Source: Flavobacteriales bacterium (GTDB taxonomy: Bacteria; Bacteroidota; Bacteroidia; Flavobacteriales_D; Parvicellaceae). From it: a stretch of DNA of 11,150 bases. Every line of letters begins with the position of its first letter. Position 1 is the first letter of the stretch. Made by a program: the position numbers and the translations under genes. Under the pieces are notes generated by a model. The model saw nothing but the letters and a program-made list of their open reading frames with translations. It was not told where the DNA came from and ran no database searches. Of the stretch, positions 1 through 7,313 are shown in pieces. Where the stretch lies: NCBI GenBank assembly GCA_026993705.1, contig JALWSJ010000410.1:1-11150 (forward strand), read 5' to 3'.

Positions 1-177
1 ATACAACGCAAACTTCTCAAAAAAATAGAAAGTGAGTTGCCTCATTGCTTTATTAGGGTGCACCGTTCCTATTTAGTCAATAAAAACTATATTAAAGAAA
101 AAACCGCTTCTCACATAACTGTAGGAAAACACCAAGTGCCTTATTCCAGGAATTTTAGAAATAATTTACCCTTTTAA
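1..177 (+). CDS. LytTR-family response regulator, C-terminal DNA-binding end (partial)
   Basis: The first 58 codons are open in frame 1 and end in TAA at 175-177; the start lies before the window. The translation contains FIRVHRSYLVNKNYI and then ITVGKHQVPYSRNF, the pattern of the last beta strands of the LytTR DNA-binding domain (F-x-R-V-H-R-S-Y-x-V-N). LytTR proteins of Bacteroidota usually carry an N-terminal receiver domain and work with a membrane histidine kinase; neither is visible here. They act in the cytoplasm as transcription factors that bind two direct repeats about two helical turns apart. A repeat of that kind lies just downstream, in front of the next gene on the same strand, so that gene is a likely target (inference). 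The domain call is solid; the full architecture is unknown. Confidence 0.9.
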   Translation: MQRKLLKKIESELPHCFIRVHRSYLVNKNYIKEKTASHITVGKHQVPYSRNFRNNLPF

Positions 178-181
178 CGTC

Positions 182-215
182 AATCATGACAAAAATCGGT
201 CATTCATGACAAAAA
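182..215 (+). promoter_or_regulatory. Direct repeat, candidate LytTR operator
   Basis: AATCATGACAAAAA at 182-195 is repeated as ATTCATGACAAAAA at 202-215, 13 of 14 bases identical with a 20-bp period. LytTR regulators bind paired direct repeats about 21 bp apart, and a LytTR gene ends 5 bp upstream. The site is 58-91 bp before the ATG of the first large secreted-protein gene, a fitting distance for an activator site. I see no clean Bacteroidota promoter (TTG, then TAnnTTTG) between it and the ATG; GATTGG at 224-229 and TATTTCTTG at 239-247 are only partial matches. Confidence 0.5.
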
Positions 216-272
216 AAATGGCGGATTGGAACATTTTTTATTTCTTGCGTTCCGAACAGAAATTATAATGTT

Positions 273-3200
273 ATGAAAAAAGAAGTATTTACAAACACAA
301 TCAAAAATAAATTTTCTATGAAAATAATACTATTTACAATAATTTTATTCATTGGAATGATTGGGCATGCCACAACAATAACCGTAACCAATACCAATGA
401 TAGTGGAGTGGGCTCCTTACGAGCAGCTTCAAATGTAGTAATAGATGGAGATATCATTCGTTTTGATTCTAATTTAATTAGTGCTGGTAGTGCTGCTATT
501 ATATTAACGACAGGAGATATAGATTTTAGTGGTAAATCCATAACCATTGTAGGATTGTATAATAATACAGATACATTGTTTATTTCTGGAAACAATAGTT
601 CTAGAATTTTTTCTTTTAATGGAGCAGCCAAAGTAGTATTAGACTCTTTAGTGCTTATAAATGGTAACGGTAACGGTGCATATAATAGCGGATATGGTGG
701 TGCTGTATATTATGAAAATGGTGGAGATACACTACATATAAATAATTCTGTGATTAGAAACAATAATTCGGTTAATGGTTATGGAGGTAGTGTGTATTCT
801 TCCTCACCTAGTTCTTATGTAAGCATTACTAATTCCATTATTAGTGGGAATACAGCTTTGCATGATGGGGGAGGGGTGTATTCTGATGCTCTGTCTTCTT
901 CAATAACCATTACTAATTCCACTATTAGCGGGAATACGGCTAGTTTTGGTGGTGGGGTGTATTCTTCTGCTATGTCTTCTACAGTATTCATTACTAATTC
1001 TACCATTAGTGGTAATACGGCTAATAATAGTTATGGGGGAGGAATATATTCTTCTGCTCAGTCTTCTTCTATTGTAACGATTAGCAATTCCACCATTAGT
1101 GGAAATACAGCTAGTGGTTTTGCAGGTGGAGTGTATTCTAATTCTTTTTCTTCTTCTTCAGTAATTAACATAGTTAGTAGTATTGTTGCCTTAAACGCAG
1201 GAGGGAATTTTATTAATAGTCAAAGTCCAATAATAATATCAGGAGGTTATAATATATTTAGTGATGCACCCAGTGGAGCAGTTAGTACAGACCAAACTAA
1301 CATAACAAGTACACAATTAAATTTACAACCATTGGCATACAATGGTGGTTCAACTCGAACAATGTTACCGGGAGCTGGCTCGGTAGCTATTAATGCAGGT
1401 AATCCTTCAGATATGAGTAATGCTCAAAATGGCCCCGTTTGTAATACTAGAGATGTTGGGGCAGCAGAGACAGGATTATCTTTTAGTGCGTCAACAATTT
1501 CTGCTTGCGATAGCTACACTTCCCCAAGTGGTAACTACACTTGGACACAAAGCGGTACTTACATGGATACTATTCCTAATGCCGCAGGTTGTGATAGTGT
1601 AATTACCATCAACTTGACAATAAACTCAATCGCTGACCAATCCGTATCTATAGCCAATACGGCACTTTGTGCCGGAGATTCTACAACGGTAACAACCGCT
1701 TCATCTGAAACAGGAGTGGTGTACTCCCTCAGAGACAATGCCAACAATACTATTGTGGAGGGACCTGTTGCCGGAACGGGAAGTGGGCTGAGCTTCAATA
1801 CAGGTGCATTGTCTAACAGTATGACTTATAATGTATATGCCGAAAAGCAAGAAAATGCATTAGATTTTGATGGGAATAATACCTATGTAGATGTCAACGG
1901 CATCAATATAGCCGGCTCTTCTTTTACCATTGAAGCATGGGCAAAAAGGAAAACATCCGGTTCGTATGACTATATTTTGGGGCAAGGCACCCCCGGCAAC
2001 GATAATGCACTCCATTTCGGGTTTAGAAATAATGACAAATTCACCTTTGCTTTTTGGTTTGATGATGCGAATACAACAGCTACTTATACGGATACCCTGT
2101 GGCACCATTGGGCAGCAACGTATGATACAACTTCAAATACACAAAAAATCTATAGAGATGGAATATTAGTAGCATCGCATATCACTAACAACCATTTTTT
2201 AGGCTCAGGAACATTAAGAATTGGAGATACCCCTTGGGGAGGTAGTGCTTTCAACGGTTCAATAGACGAAGTTAGAGTTTGGAATACAGTAAGAACGGCT
2301 AGTGAAATTAACGCAACGATGAATGTTGAACTAACCGGTAATGAGTCGGGGTTAATATCCTATTATAATTTTAATCAAGGTATTGCCGGGGGATATAATT
2401 TTTCAACAACAACCTTAACAGACAATACAAACAATGGTAATGATGGAACTTTATCAGGATTTATTTTAACAGGAGCAACGTCCAATTGGATAGAAGGTGC
2501 TTTCTCTAGTTGCCCGAAACAAATGAGCCAAACGGTAAGCGTAACGGTAAATCACAGTAGTGGAGCAACACTTTTTTCAGATAATTTTGCTAATAATACT
2601 GCTTGGAATATTACCTCTGGAGATTTAATCGTGTCAAATAACATTGCATCAACCGAAGGAAATTCCAGTATGACTACTGCTTTTGCAAATTTCTCTCAAC
2701 CACTGGGATCCGGAGATGTATTGCAATTAACTTTTAACAGTAATAGTGTAACCAACTTTGCTACCAACGGCTGGGCAGGAGTTAGTCTTTATACAGGTGG
2801 TGCTTCGGGTACTGAACAAATTTTTATCGGTAGTCCGGGGAATCATTCCAATTGGGGAGTTGATGGTGCTGCGTTAGGGGCTGTTGTTAGCCTTGCACGT
2901 ACATCTGAAATCGCTCAGGTTAATTTTTCTTACAATTATGACACCGGAGATTGGAGTTTAAATGTTTCGGGCGAAACTGTCGGAGGAACAATAGCTTCCG
3001 GACTTGCTTTTGACGCCATTCGAATAGGTGCTGATATTAATAATCTTGCGGATATAGCTGTTTCAAATTTAAATGTAATTACAAATAGTGGAACCGACAC
3101 CCAAACTGCTTGTGATAGTTATACATGGATTGACGGAATCGCTTATACGAGTTCAAACAATATCGCGATGTACACCTTAACCAATGCGACTGGTTGTGAT

Positions 3201-3857
3201 AGTGTTGTTACTCTTAATTTAACCATTAACAACAGTACTACAGGTACAGATGTAGTTTCTGCTTGTAATAGTTATACATGGATAGACGGAAATACTTACA
3301 CTAGCTCCAATAATACAGCAACCTATATCTTAACCAATATAGCAGGCTGTGATAGTGTGGTAACGTTAAACTTAACAATCAATTCCGTTTCGGATAATAC
3401 AACTTCGGTAAGTGGGGTGGTAATTACGGCTAATAATAGCAATGCTACGTACCAATGGTTGGATTGCGACAATGGAAATACCGCTATTGTTGGAGAAACA
3501 GGACAATTATTTACAGCAACAGCTAACGGTAACTATGCAGTCGAATTATTCGAAAATGGCTGTACTGATACATCGGCTTGTGTAAATATAACCAGTGTTG
3601 GCATTGATGAAAATACTTTTGCAAATAACGTTAGTATTTATCCCAATCCAACAAAAGGACTGTTTACGGTACAATTGGGTGATATAAAACAACAAACAAC
3701 AGTTATAGTGTATAGTATTGTTGGGCAAAAAGTTGTTTATAAAATACCCCAAACTAATATCGTTACAATAGATTTATCTAATCATGAAGATGGCATTTAC
3801 TTTGTGAAAATCCAAAACGGAGATATAGTAATTATCAAAAGAGTAGTGAAGCAATAA
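273..3857 (+). CDS. Large T9SS-exported mosaic surface protein (beta-helix, LamG, T9SS sorting domain)
   Basis: A 1194-aa predicted secreted protein. Residues 1-33 form a signal peptide with hydrophobic core IILFTIILFIGMI and likely cleavage after GHA. Residues 34-330 are a right-handed beta-helix with ITNSTISGNTA-type turns. Residues 320-399 (NLQPLAYNGG, VAINAGNP, DVGAAE) match the end of choice-of-anchor-Q proteins. A CDSYTSPSG module lies at 410-451, a linker at 452-525, and a LamG/concanavalin-like domain at 528-745. A second beta-rich region at 762-937 is absent from the downstream paralogue. Two CDSYTW modules follow (946-986, 997-1037), then an Ig/PKD-like module (1038-1107) and a T9SS type A tail (1113-1194; SIYPNPTKG, DGIYFVKI). 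Family knowledge implies export through the outer membrane and processing of the tail; the ligand is unknown. No enzyme active site is recognisable. The start at 273 is preferred because the bases before it (AAATTATAAT) match those before the paralogue's start; ATG at 318 would give a shorter leader like the paralogue's. Confidence 0.93.
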   Translation: MKKEVFTNTIKNKFSMKIILFTIILFIGMIGHATTITVTNTNDSGVGSLRAASNVVIDGDIIRFDSNLISAGSAAIILTTGDIDFSGKSITIVGLYNNTDTLFISGNNSSRIFSFNGAAKVVLDSLVLINGNGNGAYNSGYGGAVYYENGGDTLHINNSVIRNNNSVNGYGGSVYSSSPSSYVSITNSIISGNTALHDGGGVYSDALSSSITITNSTISGNTASFGGGVYSSAMSSTVFITNSTISGNTANNSYGGGIYSSAQSSSIVTISNSTISGNTASGFAGGVYSNSFSSSSVINIVSSIVALNAGGNFINSQSPIIISGGYNIFSDAPSGAVSTDQTNITSTQLNLQPLAYNGGSTRTMLPGAGSVAINAGNPSDMSNAQNGPVCNTRDVGAAETGLSFSASTISACDSYTSPSGNYTWTQSGTYMDTIPNAAGCDSVITINLTINSIADQSVSIANTALCAGDSTTVTTASSETGVVYSLRDNANNTIVEGPVAGTGSGLSFNTGALSNSMTYNVYAEKQENALDFDGNNTYVDVNGINIAGSSFTIEAWAKRKTSGSYDYILGQGTPGNDNALHFGFRNNDKFTFAFWFDDANTTATYTDTLWHHWAATYDTTSNTQKIYRDGILVASHITNNHFLGSGTLRIGDTPWGGSAFNGSIDEVRVWNTVRTASEINATMNVELTGNESGLISYYNFNQGIAGGYNFSTTTLTDNTNNGNDGTLSGFILTGATSNWIEGAFSSCPKQMSQTVSVTVNHSSGATLFSDNFANNTAWNITSGDLIVSNNIASTEGNSSMTTAFANFSQPLGSGDVLQLTFNSNSVTNFATNGWAGVSLYTGGASGTEQIFIGSPGNHSNWGVDGAALGAVVSLARTSEIAQVNFSYNYDTGDWSLNVSGETVGGTIASGLAFDAIRIGADINNLADIAVSNLNVITNSGTDTQTACDSYTWIDGIAYTSSNNIAMYTLTNATGCDSVVTLNLTINNSTTGTDVVSACNSYTWIDGNTYTSSNNTATYILTNIAGCDSVVTLNLTINSVSDNTTSVSGVVITANNSNATYQWLDCDNGNTAIVGETGQLFTATANGNYAVELFENGCTDTSACVNITSVGIDENTFANNVSIYPNPTKGLFTVQLGDIKQQTTVIVYSIVGQKVVYKIPQTNIVTIDLSNHEDGIYFVKIQNGDIVIIKRVVKQ
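825..1112 (+). repeat. Coding repeats of the beta-helix (ISGNTA turns)
   Basis: Four copies of an ITNSxISGNTA-type turn occur at residues 185-195, 213-223, 240-250 and 270-280 of the first secreted protein, spaced 81-90 bp. The DNA repeats as near copies of ACTAATTCCACTATTAG. Each unit also has a GGGVYS segment and a Ser-rich stretch, consistent with one rung of a parallel beta-helix per unit. Spacing and strict reading frame show it is a protein repeat. Confidence 0.85.
3108..3383 (+). repeat. Tandem CDSYTW modules in the first secreted protein
   Basis: Two adjacent modules (3108-3230 and 3261-3383) share the plan A-C-[DN]-S-Y-T-W-I-D-G ... Y-x-L-T-N-x-x-G-C-D-S-V-V-T-L-N-L-T-I. Each has two Cys about 29 residues apart that could form a disulfide. 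Such modules recur in secreted Bacteroidota proteins, typically as spacers between globular domains and the T9SS tail; their function is not known to me. A more divergent copy (residues 410-451) lies between the beta-helix and the LamG-like domain. Confidence 0.8.
3192..3479 (+). repeat. 288-bp segment nearly identical to 6302-6589
   Basis: This stretch matches 6302-6589 with no gaps and three substitutions (3260 T/A, 3385 C/A, 3420 G/A). The first two are silent Ser codons and the third is Val to Ile. It spans the end of one CDSYTW module, the whole next module and the start of the Ig-like module. Identity falls off abruptly at both ends, unlike the more evenly diverged LamG regions. Confidence 0.95.
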
Positions 3858-3922
3858 CTTATTATTTGTTTGCCAAAGAAGACCATGTTGAAAGAAGTGG
3901 GCTTTTATATCTATATATTATA

Positions 3923-3962
3923 CATGATAAAAACACTGTTGGCATAAAAAAACAATGATTGG
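3923..3962 (+). promoter_or_regulatory. Decayed copy of the candidate LytTR operator and GATTGG element
   Basis: CATGATAAAAA at 3923-3933 and CATAAAAAAA at 3943-3952 lie 20 bp apart, the same period as the CATGACAAAAA pair at 185 and 205. GATTGG follows at 3957-3962, 47 bp before the ATG (49 bp in the first gene). TTAAATTATAATTATG also matches the bases at the first gene's start. The 146-bp gap is therefore a diverged copy of the upstream region of the first gene. The second half-site has lost its GAC, so binding may be weak or absent. Confidence 0.4.
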
Positions 3963-4003
3963 TGTATTCTTTAGTTGTCATGAGTTGAACTTAAATTATA
4001 ATT

Positions 4004-6958
4004 ATGAAGAAAATACTATTATTTACAACAACCTTCTTTATCGTAATGATGGGGTATGCAACAACAATAATTGTGATCAATACCAATGACAACGGAGCAG
4101 GTTCTCTAAGGCAAGCATCTCTAGATGCAACAAGTGGTGATACAATTCGTTTCGATCCTAATTTAATCAGTGCGGTTAGTGATACAATTATCCTAACTAC
4201 AGGAGAAATAGACTTTGGTAGCAGAGATATTACTATAAAAGGATTATACACGACAACCAATACATTGTACATTTCAGGGAATAATAACTCGCGTATCTTT
4301 TCTTTTAATGGAGCCGGAAAAGTAGTATTAGACAGTTTAGTGCTCATAAATGGTAACGGAAGTGGTGTTAATTTTGACGGATATGGGGGAGCAGTACTGT
4401 ATCTTCAAGGTTCAGATACTTTACATATTAAAAATAGTATGATTAAAAATAATATAGCTATTAGTGACGGAGGAGGGGTAGCCTCTGTTGCTATGTATAT
4501 GAATACTGTATCTGTTCCTTTGTGTACAATGATTACTAATTCCACTATTAGTGGGAATACGGCTATTGGTAATGGAGGTGGATTGAACTCTATAGTTGTT
4601 GGCTCTATAGGAGCAACTCCCACTTTTACATCAATAATAATTACCAATTCCACTATTAGTGGAAATACTGCTCAATCTTCTGGTGGAGGGTTGTATGCAG
4701 ATGCTGATGCTTCTTCCGTAATAATTACCAATTCCACCATAAGTGGAAATACCGCTCAATCTTCTAGTGGTGGAGTGTGTGCTTATTCCTCTATGATTAA
4801 TACAACTAGTAGTATTGTGGCATTAAATGGCGGAGGAAATTTTAATCAAGGAATAACGTCAGGAGGTTACAATATATTTAGTGATGTACCGAGTGGTGCT
4901 ATAAGCACTGATCAAACCAATATAGCAAGTACACTACTAAATTTACAACCTTTAGGGTACAATGGAGGTAATACCCAAACAATGTTACCAGGAACAGGGT
5001 CGGTAGCTATAAACAGGGGAAACCCAATAGATATGGCAGATGCACAAAATGGTTCAGTTGTAGGAGGTAGAAGGGATGTAGGAGCTGCTGAAAGTTGTGC
5101 AAAAACAGGTATTCAAGATACGGTTATAGCTTGTGGTAGTTACACTTGGGTAGATGGCAATACTTATACAACGGATACAACAGTTTACCGTATTTTATCT
5201 CAAACTGGTAACTCTGCATGTGATAGTATAGATATATTGCATTTAACTATATATGCAATAAATATATTAGACCAATCTATATCTATTACCAACACGGGAC
5301 TATGTGCCGGAGATTCTACAACGGTAACAACAAATTCATCAGAATCGGGAGTAATATACTATTTAAGAGACAATACCAATGATACTATAGTAGATGGACC
5401 TATTGCCGGAACGGGAAACGGATTAAGTTTTAACACAAGTGCATTATCCAATAATATGATGTATAATGTGTATGCCAAAAGGCAAGAAAATGCATTAGAT
5501 TTTGATGGGAATAATGACCATGTGGATGTCAATGGTATCAATATTGCTGGTTCTTCTTTCACGATTGAAGCATGGGCAAAAAGGAAATCATCCAGTTCGT
5601 ATGACTATATTTTAGGTCTAGGAACAAATAGTACTAATCATGGTCTTCATTTTGGGTTTAGAAGTAATAATACATTTACTTTTGCGTTTTGGTTTAATGA
5701 TGCGAATACAACAGCTATTTATACGGATACCCTTTGGCATCATTGGGCGGGAACGTATGATGTAAATACAAATACTCAGAAAATTTATAGAGATGGAATA
5801 TTGGTAGCTTCGCATAACACTAACAGCGACTTTGTAGGTACAGGAATTTTTAGAATTGGAGATACTCCTTGGGGAGGTAGTGATTTCAACGGCTCAATAG
5901 ACGAGATTAGAGTTTGGAATGTTGTAAGAAGCACTGCTGAAATTAACGCAACTATGAATGTTGAACTAACCGGTAATGAGTCGGGGTTAATATCTTATTA
6001 TAATTTTAATCAAGGAATTGCCGGGGGAAATAATACTTCAACAACAACCTTAACAGATAACACAAACAATGGTAATGATGGTACGTTATCAGGATTTTCT
6101 TTAATAGGAGCAACGTCCAATTGGATAGAAGGAGTTTTCTCTGTTTGTCCAAGAGAGATGACACAAACAGTGAGTGTAATGGTAAATCAACCCACTTCAA
6201 GCACTATCTCCCCAACAGCTTGTGGTAACTACACTTCCCCAAGTGGAACATATACTTGGTCTCAAAGCGGAACTTACATGGATACCATACCAAATGTGGC
6301 AGGTTGTGATAGTGTTGTTACTCTTAATTTAACCATTAACAACAGTACTACAGGTACAGATGTAGTTTCAGCTTGTAATAGTTATACATGGATAGACGGA
6401 AATACTTACACTAGCTCCAATAATACAGCAACCTATATCTTAACCAATATAGCAGGCTGTGATAGTGTGGTAACGTTAAACTTAACAATCAATTCAGTTT
6501 CGGATAATACAACTTCGGTAAGTGGGGTGATAATTACGGCTAATAATAGCAATGCTACGTACCAATGGTTGGATTGCGACAATGGAAATGTCGCTATCGC
6601 CGGAGAAACCGGACAGTCATTTACAGCAATTGCTAATGGCAACTATGCTGTGGAAGTAACGGAAAATGGATGTACAGACACTTCTGCTTGCGTAAGTATA
6701 ACCAGTGTTGGTATTGATGAACTTTCTTCGATGAACATTAGTGTTTATCCTAACCCCAACAACGGACAGTTTACCATTGAAAGCAAAGAAAAAGCAATCT
6801 TGTCAGTGTATTCGGTAGACGGGAAATTAGTAACGGGAAATATTATAGTAACTAAAAACAAACAAGTAATAAATTTAGGCGATATAGAAAAAGGCGTTTA
6901 TTTTGCAACTATTACCATAAAAAATAATCAGAGAACAATGCGTATAGTAGTGGAGTAA
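4004..6958 (+). CDS. T9SS-exported mosaic surface protein, paralogue of the preceding gene
   Basis: A 984-aa tandem paralogue. Residues 1-19 are a signal peptide (core ILLFTTTFFIVMM, likely cleavage after GYA). The beta-helix (20-285) is followed by a choice-of-anchor-Q-like end (286-363; NLQPLGYNGG, DVGAAE). A TWVDGNTYT module lies at 376-416, a linker to 495, and a LamG-like domain at 496-710. Two modules follow directly (739-778 of the SPSG type and 790-829 of the TWIDGN type), then an Ig/PKD-like module (830-899) and a T9SS type A tail (908-984; ISVYPNPNNGQ, KGVYFATI). It lacks the extra beta-rich domain seen between LamG and modules in the first gene. The two T9SS tails are clearly different in sequence although the preceding 288 bp are almost identical. 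Probable location is the cell surface or the medium; the partner is unknown. A strong terminator follows 26 bp after the stop. Confidence 0.93.
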   Translation: MKKILLFTTTFFIVMMGYATTIIVINTNDNGAGSLRQASLDATSGDTIRFDPNLISAVSDTIILTTGEIDFGSRDITIKGLYTTTNTLYISGNNNSRIFSFNGAGKVVLDSLVLINGNGSGVNFDGYGGAVLYLQGSDTLHIKNSMIKNNIAISDGGGVASVAMYMNTVSVPLCTMITNSTISGNTAIGNGGGLNSIVVGSIGATPTFTSIIITNSTISGNTAQSSGGGLYADADASSVIITNSTISGNTAQSSSGGVCAYSSMINTTSSIVALNGGGNFNQGITSGGYNIFSDVPSGAISTDQTNIASTLLNLQPLGYNGGNTQTMLPGTGSVAINRGNPIDMADAQNGSVVGGRRDVGAAESCAKTGIQDTVIACGSYTWVDGNTYTTDTTVYRILSQTGNSACDSIDILHLTIYAINILDQSISITNTGLCAGDSTTVTTNSSESGVIYYLRDNTNDTIVDGPIAGTGNGLSFNTSALSNNMMYNVYAKRQENALDFDGNNDHVDVNGINIAGSSFTIEAWAKRKSSSSYDYILGLGTNSTNHGLHFGFRSNNTFTFAFWFNDANTTAIYTDTLWHHWAGTYDVNTNTQKIYRDGILVASHNTNSDFVGTGIFRIGDTPWGGSDFNGSIDEIRVWNVVRSTAEINATMNVELTGNESGLISYYNFNQGIAGGNNTSTTTLTDNTNNGNDGTLSGFSLIGATSNWIEGVFSVCPREMTQTVSVMVNQPTSSTISPTACGNYTSPSGTYTWSQSGTYMDTIPNVAGCDSVVTLNLTINNSTTGTDVVSACNSYTWIDGNTYTSSNNTATYILTNIAGCDSVVTLNLTINSVSDNTTSVSGVIITANNSNATYQWLDCDNGNVAIAGETGQSFTAIANGNYAVEVTENGCTDTSACVSITSVGIDELSSMNISVYPNPNNGQFTIESKEKAILSVYSVDGKLVTGNIIVTKNKQVINLGDIEKGVYFATITIKNNQRTMRIVVE
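4532..4756 (+). repeat. Coding repeats of the beta-helix in the second secreted protein
   Basis: Three ITNSTISGNTA turns at residues 177-187, 213-223 and 241-251 are encoded by near-identical ATTACTAATTCCACTATTAG-like stretches. Spacing is 108 bp then 84 bp, so rung lengths vary more than in the first gene, which has four copies. Same interpretation: rungs of a parallel beta-helix. Confidence 0.85.
6302..6589 (+). repeat. 288-bp segment nearly identical to 3192-3479
   Basis: Second member of the 99% identical pair, in the same reading frame and the same position relative to the downstream Ig-like module. Direct orientation at a distance of 3110 bp makes it a possible site of recombination between the two genes, which would fuse the N-terminal part of the first to the C-terminal part of the second. 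Confidence 0.95.
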
Positions 6959-6984
6959 TCTGTTCTATTTTTTTTCATAAATCT

Positions 6985-7020
6985 AAAGACCGCCCTCTTT
7001 CAAGGCGGTCTTTTATTTTC
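6985..7020 (+). terminator. Intrinsic terminator after the second secreted-protein gene
   Basis: AAAGACCGCC at 6985-6994 pairs perfectly with GGCGGTCTTT at 7004-7013 across a 9-nt loop, followed by TATTTTC. The 10-bp stem with GC core and T-rich tail lies 26 bp after the stop codon at 6958. It reads best on the plus strand and separates this block from the convergent minus-strand operon. Confidence 0.88.
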
Positions 7021-7066
7021 CAAAAAAATGTCAATCATTACACAAAAAGGGGATACTACTGTCTTT

Positions 7067-7310
7067 GAAGGCATGCAAGAATTATATATTATGCTGGGGC
7101 TATGCAAAATAATTATTCATCGTCTAAGAAAACTAAAATTCACTTTCTTATACTTCATTCAACACGCGTTAGGGATAGGAACGGCATCCTTTTGGGTTGT
7201 TGCACCTATGCAACCCAAAAGATATAGTGGATAGCCCGACCATTACAGCGTTAAAAAGTAGTAGAGTGCAACGAAACTTCTTTTTTTATGCTGTAATGGG
7301 AACGCCCAAA
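7067..7310 (-). repeat. Intergenic two-hairpin element, left copy (candidate structured RNA or DNA element)
   Basis: Read on the minus strand, the element has box A (TTTGGGCGTTCCC, 7298-7310), a 10-bp perfect stem (7290-7299 with 7240-7249) around a 40-nt A/T-rich loop, and box B (7216-7241, starting GGTCGGGCTATCC). Next come an 11-bp perfect stem (7211-7221 with 7189-7199) and box C (7167-7194, containing GGATGCC and CTATCCCTAACG). An A/T-rich tail follows, then TCTTGCATGCCTTC at 7067-7080. Boxes A to C match the right copy at 10896-11037 with one mismatch each in B and C, while the two stems are unrelated in sequence. Box A begins 3 bp after the stop codon of the CdsA-like gene and in the same direction, so it would form the 3' end of that operon's transcript. 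The 7021-7066 stretch before it holds nothing I recognise. Confidence 0.8.
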
Positions 7311-7313
7311 TGA

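Noticed and set aside
263..631. 122-aa minus-strand open frame opposite the first secreted-protein gene
   Set aside because: Antisense shadow of the signal peptide and beta-helix region; a similar shadow occurs opposite the paralogue because the sequences are related.
825..1112. CRISPR-like array
   Set aside because: The 81-90 bp periodic repeats stay in frame and encode beta-helix turns; repeats vary and there are no unique spacers of constant length.
3858..4003. Terminator between the two secreted-protein genes
   Set aside because: No stable stem with a T tail can be found; the gap is better read as a diverged copy of the first gene's upstream region.
7189..7221. Intrinsic terminator at the second hairpin of the left element
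   Set aside because: Neither strand has a T run after the stem, and the flanks are conserved boxes, so it is better explained as part of the element.
7028..7234. 68-aa plus-strand open frame
   Set aside because: It starts just after the terminator and runs through the hairpin and boxes B and C of the left element; no domain, no ribosome site, and the overlapping sequence is explained by the repeat.
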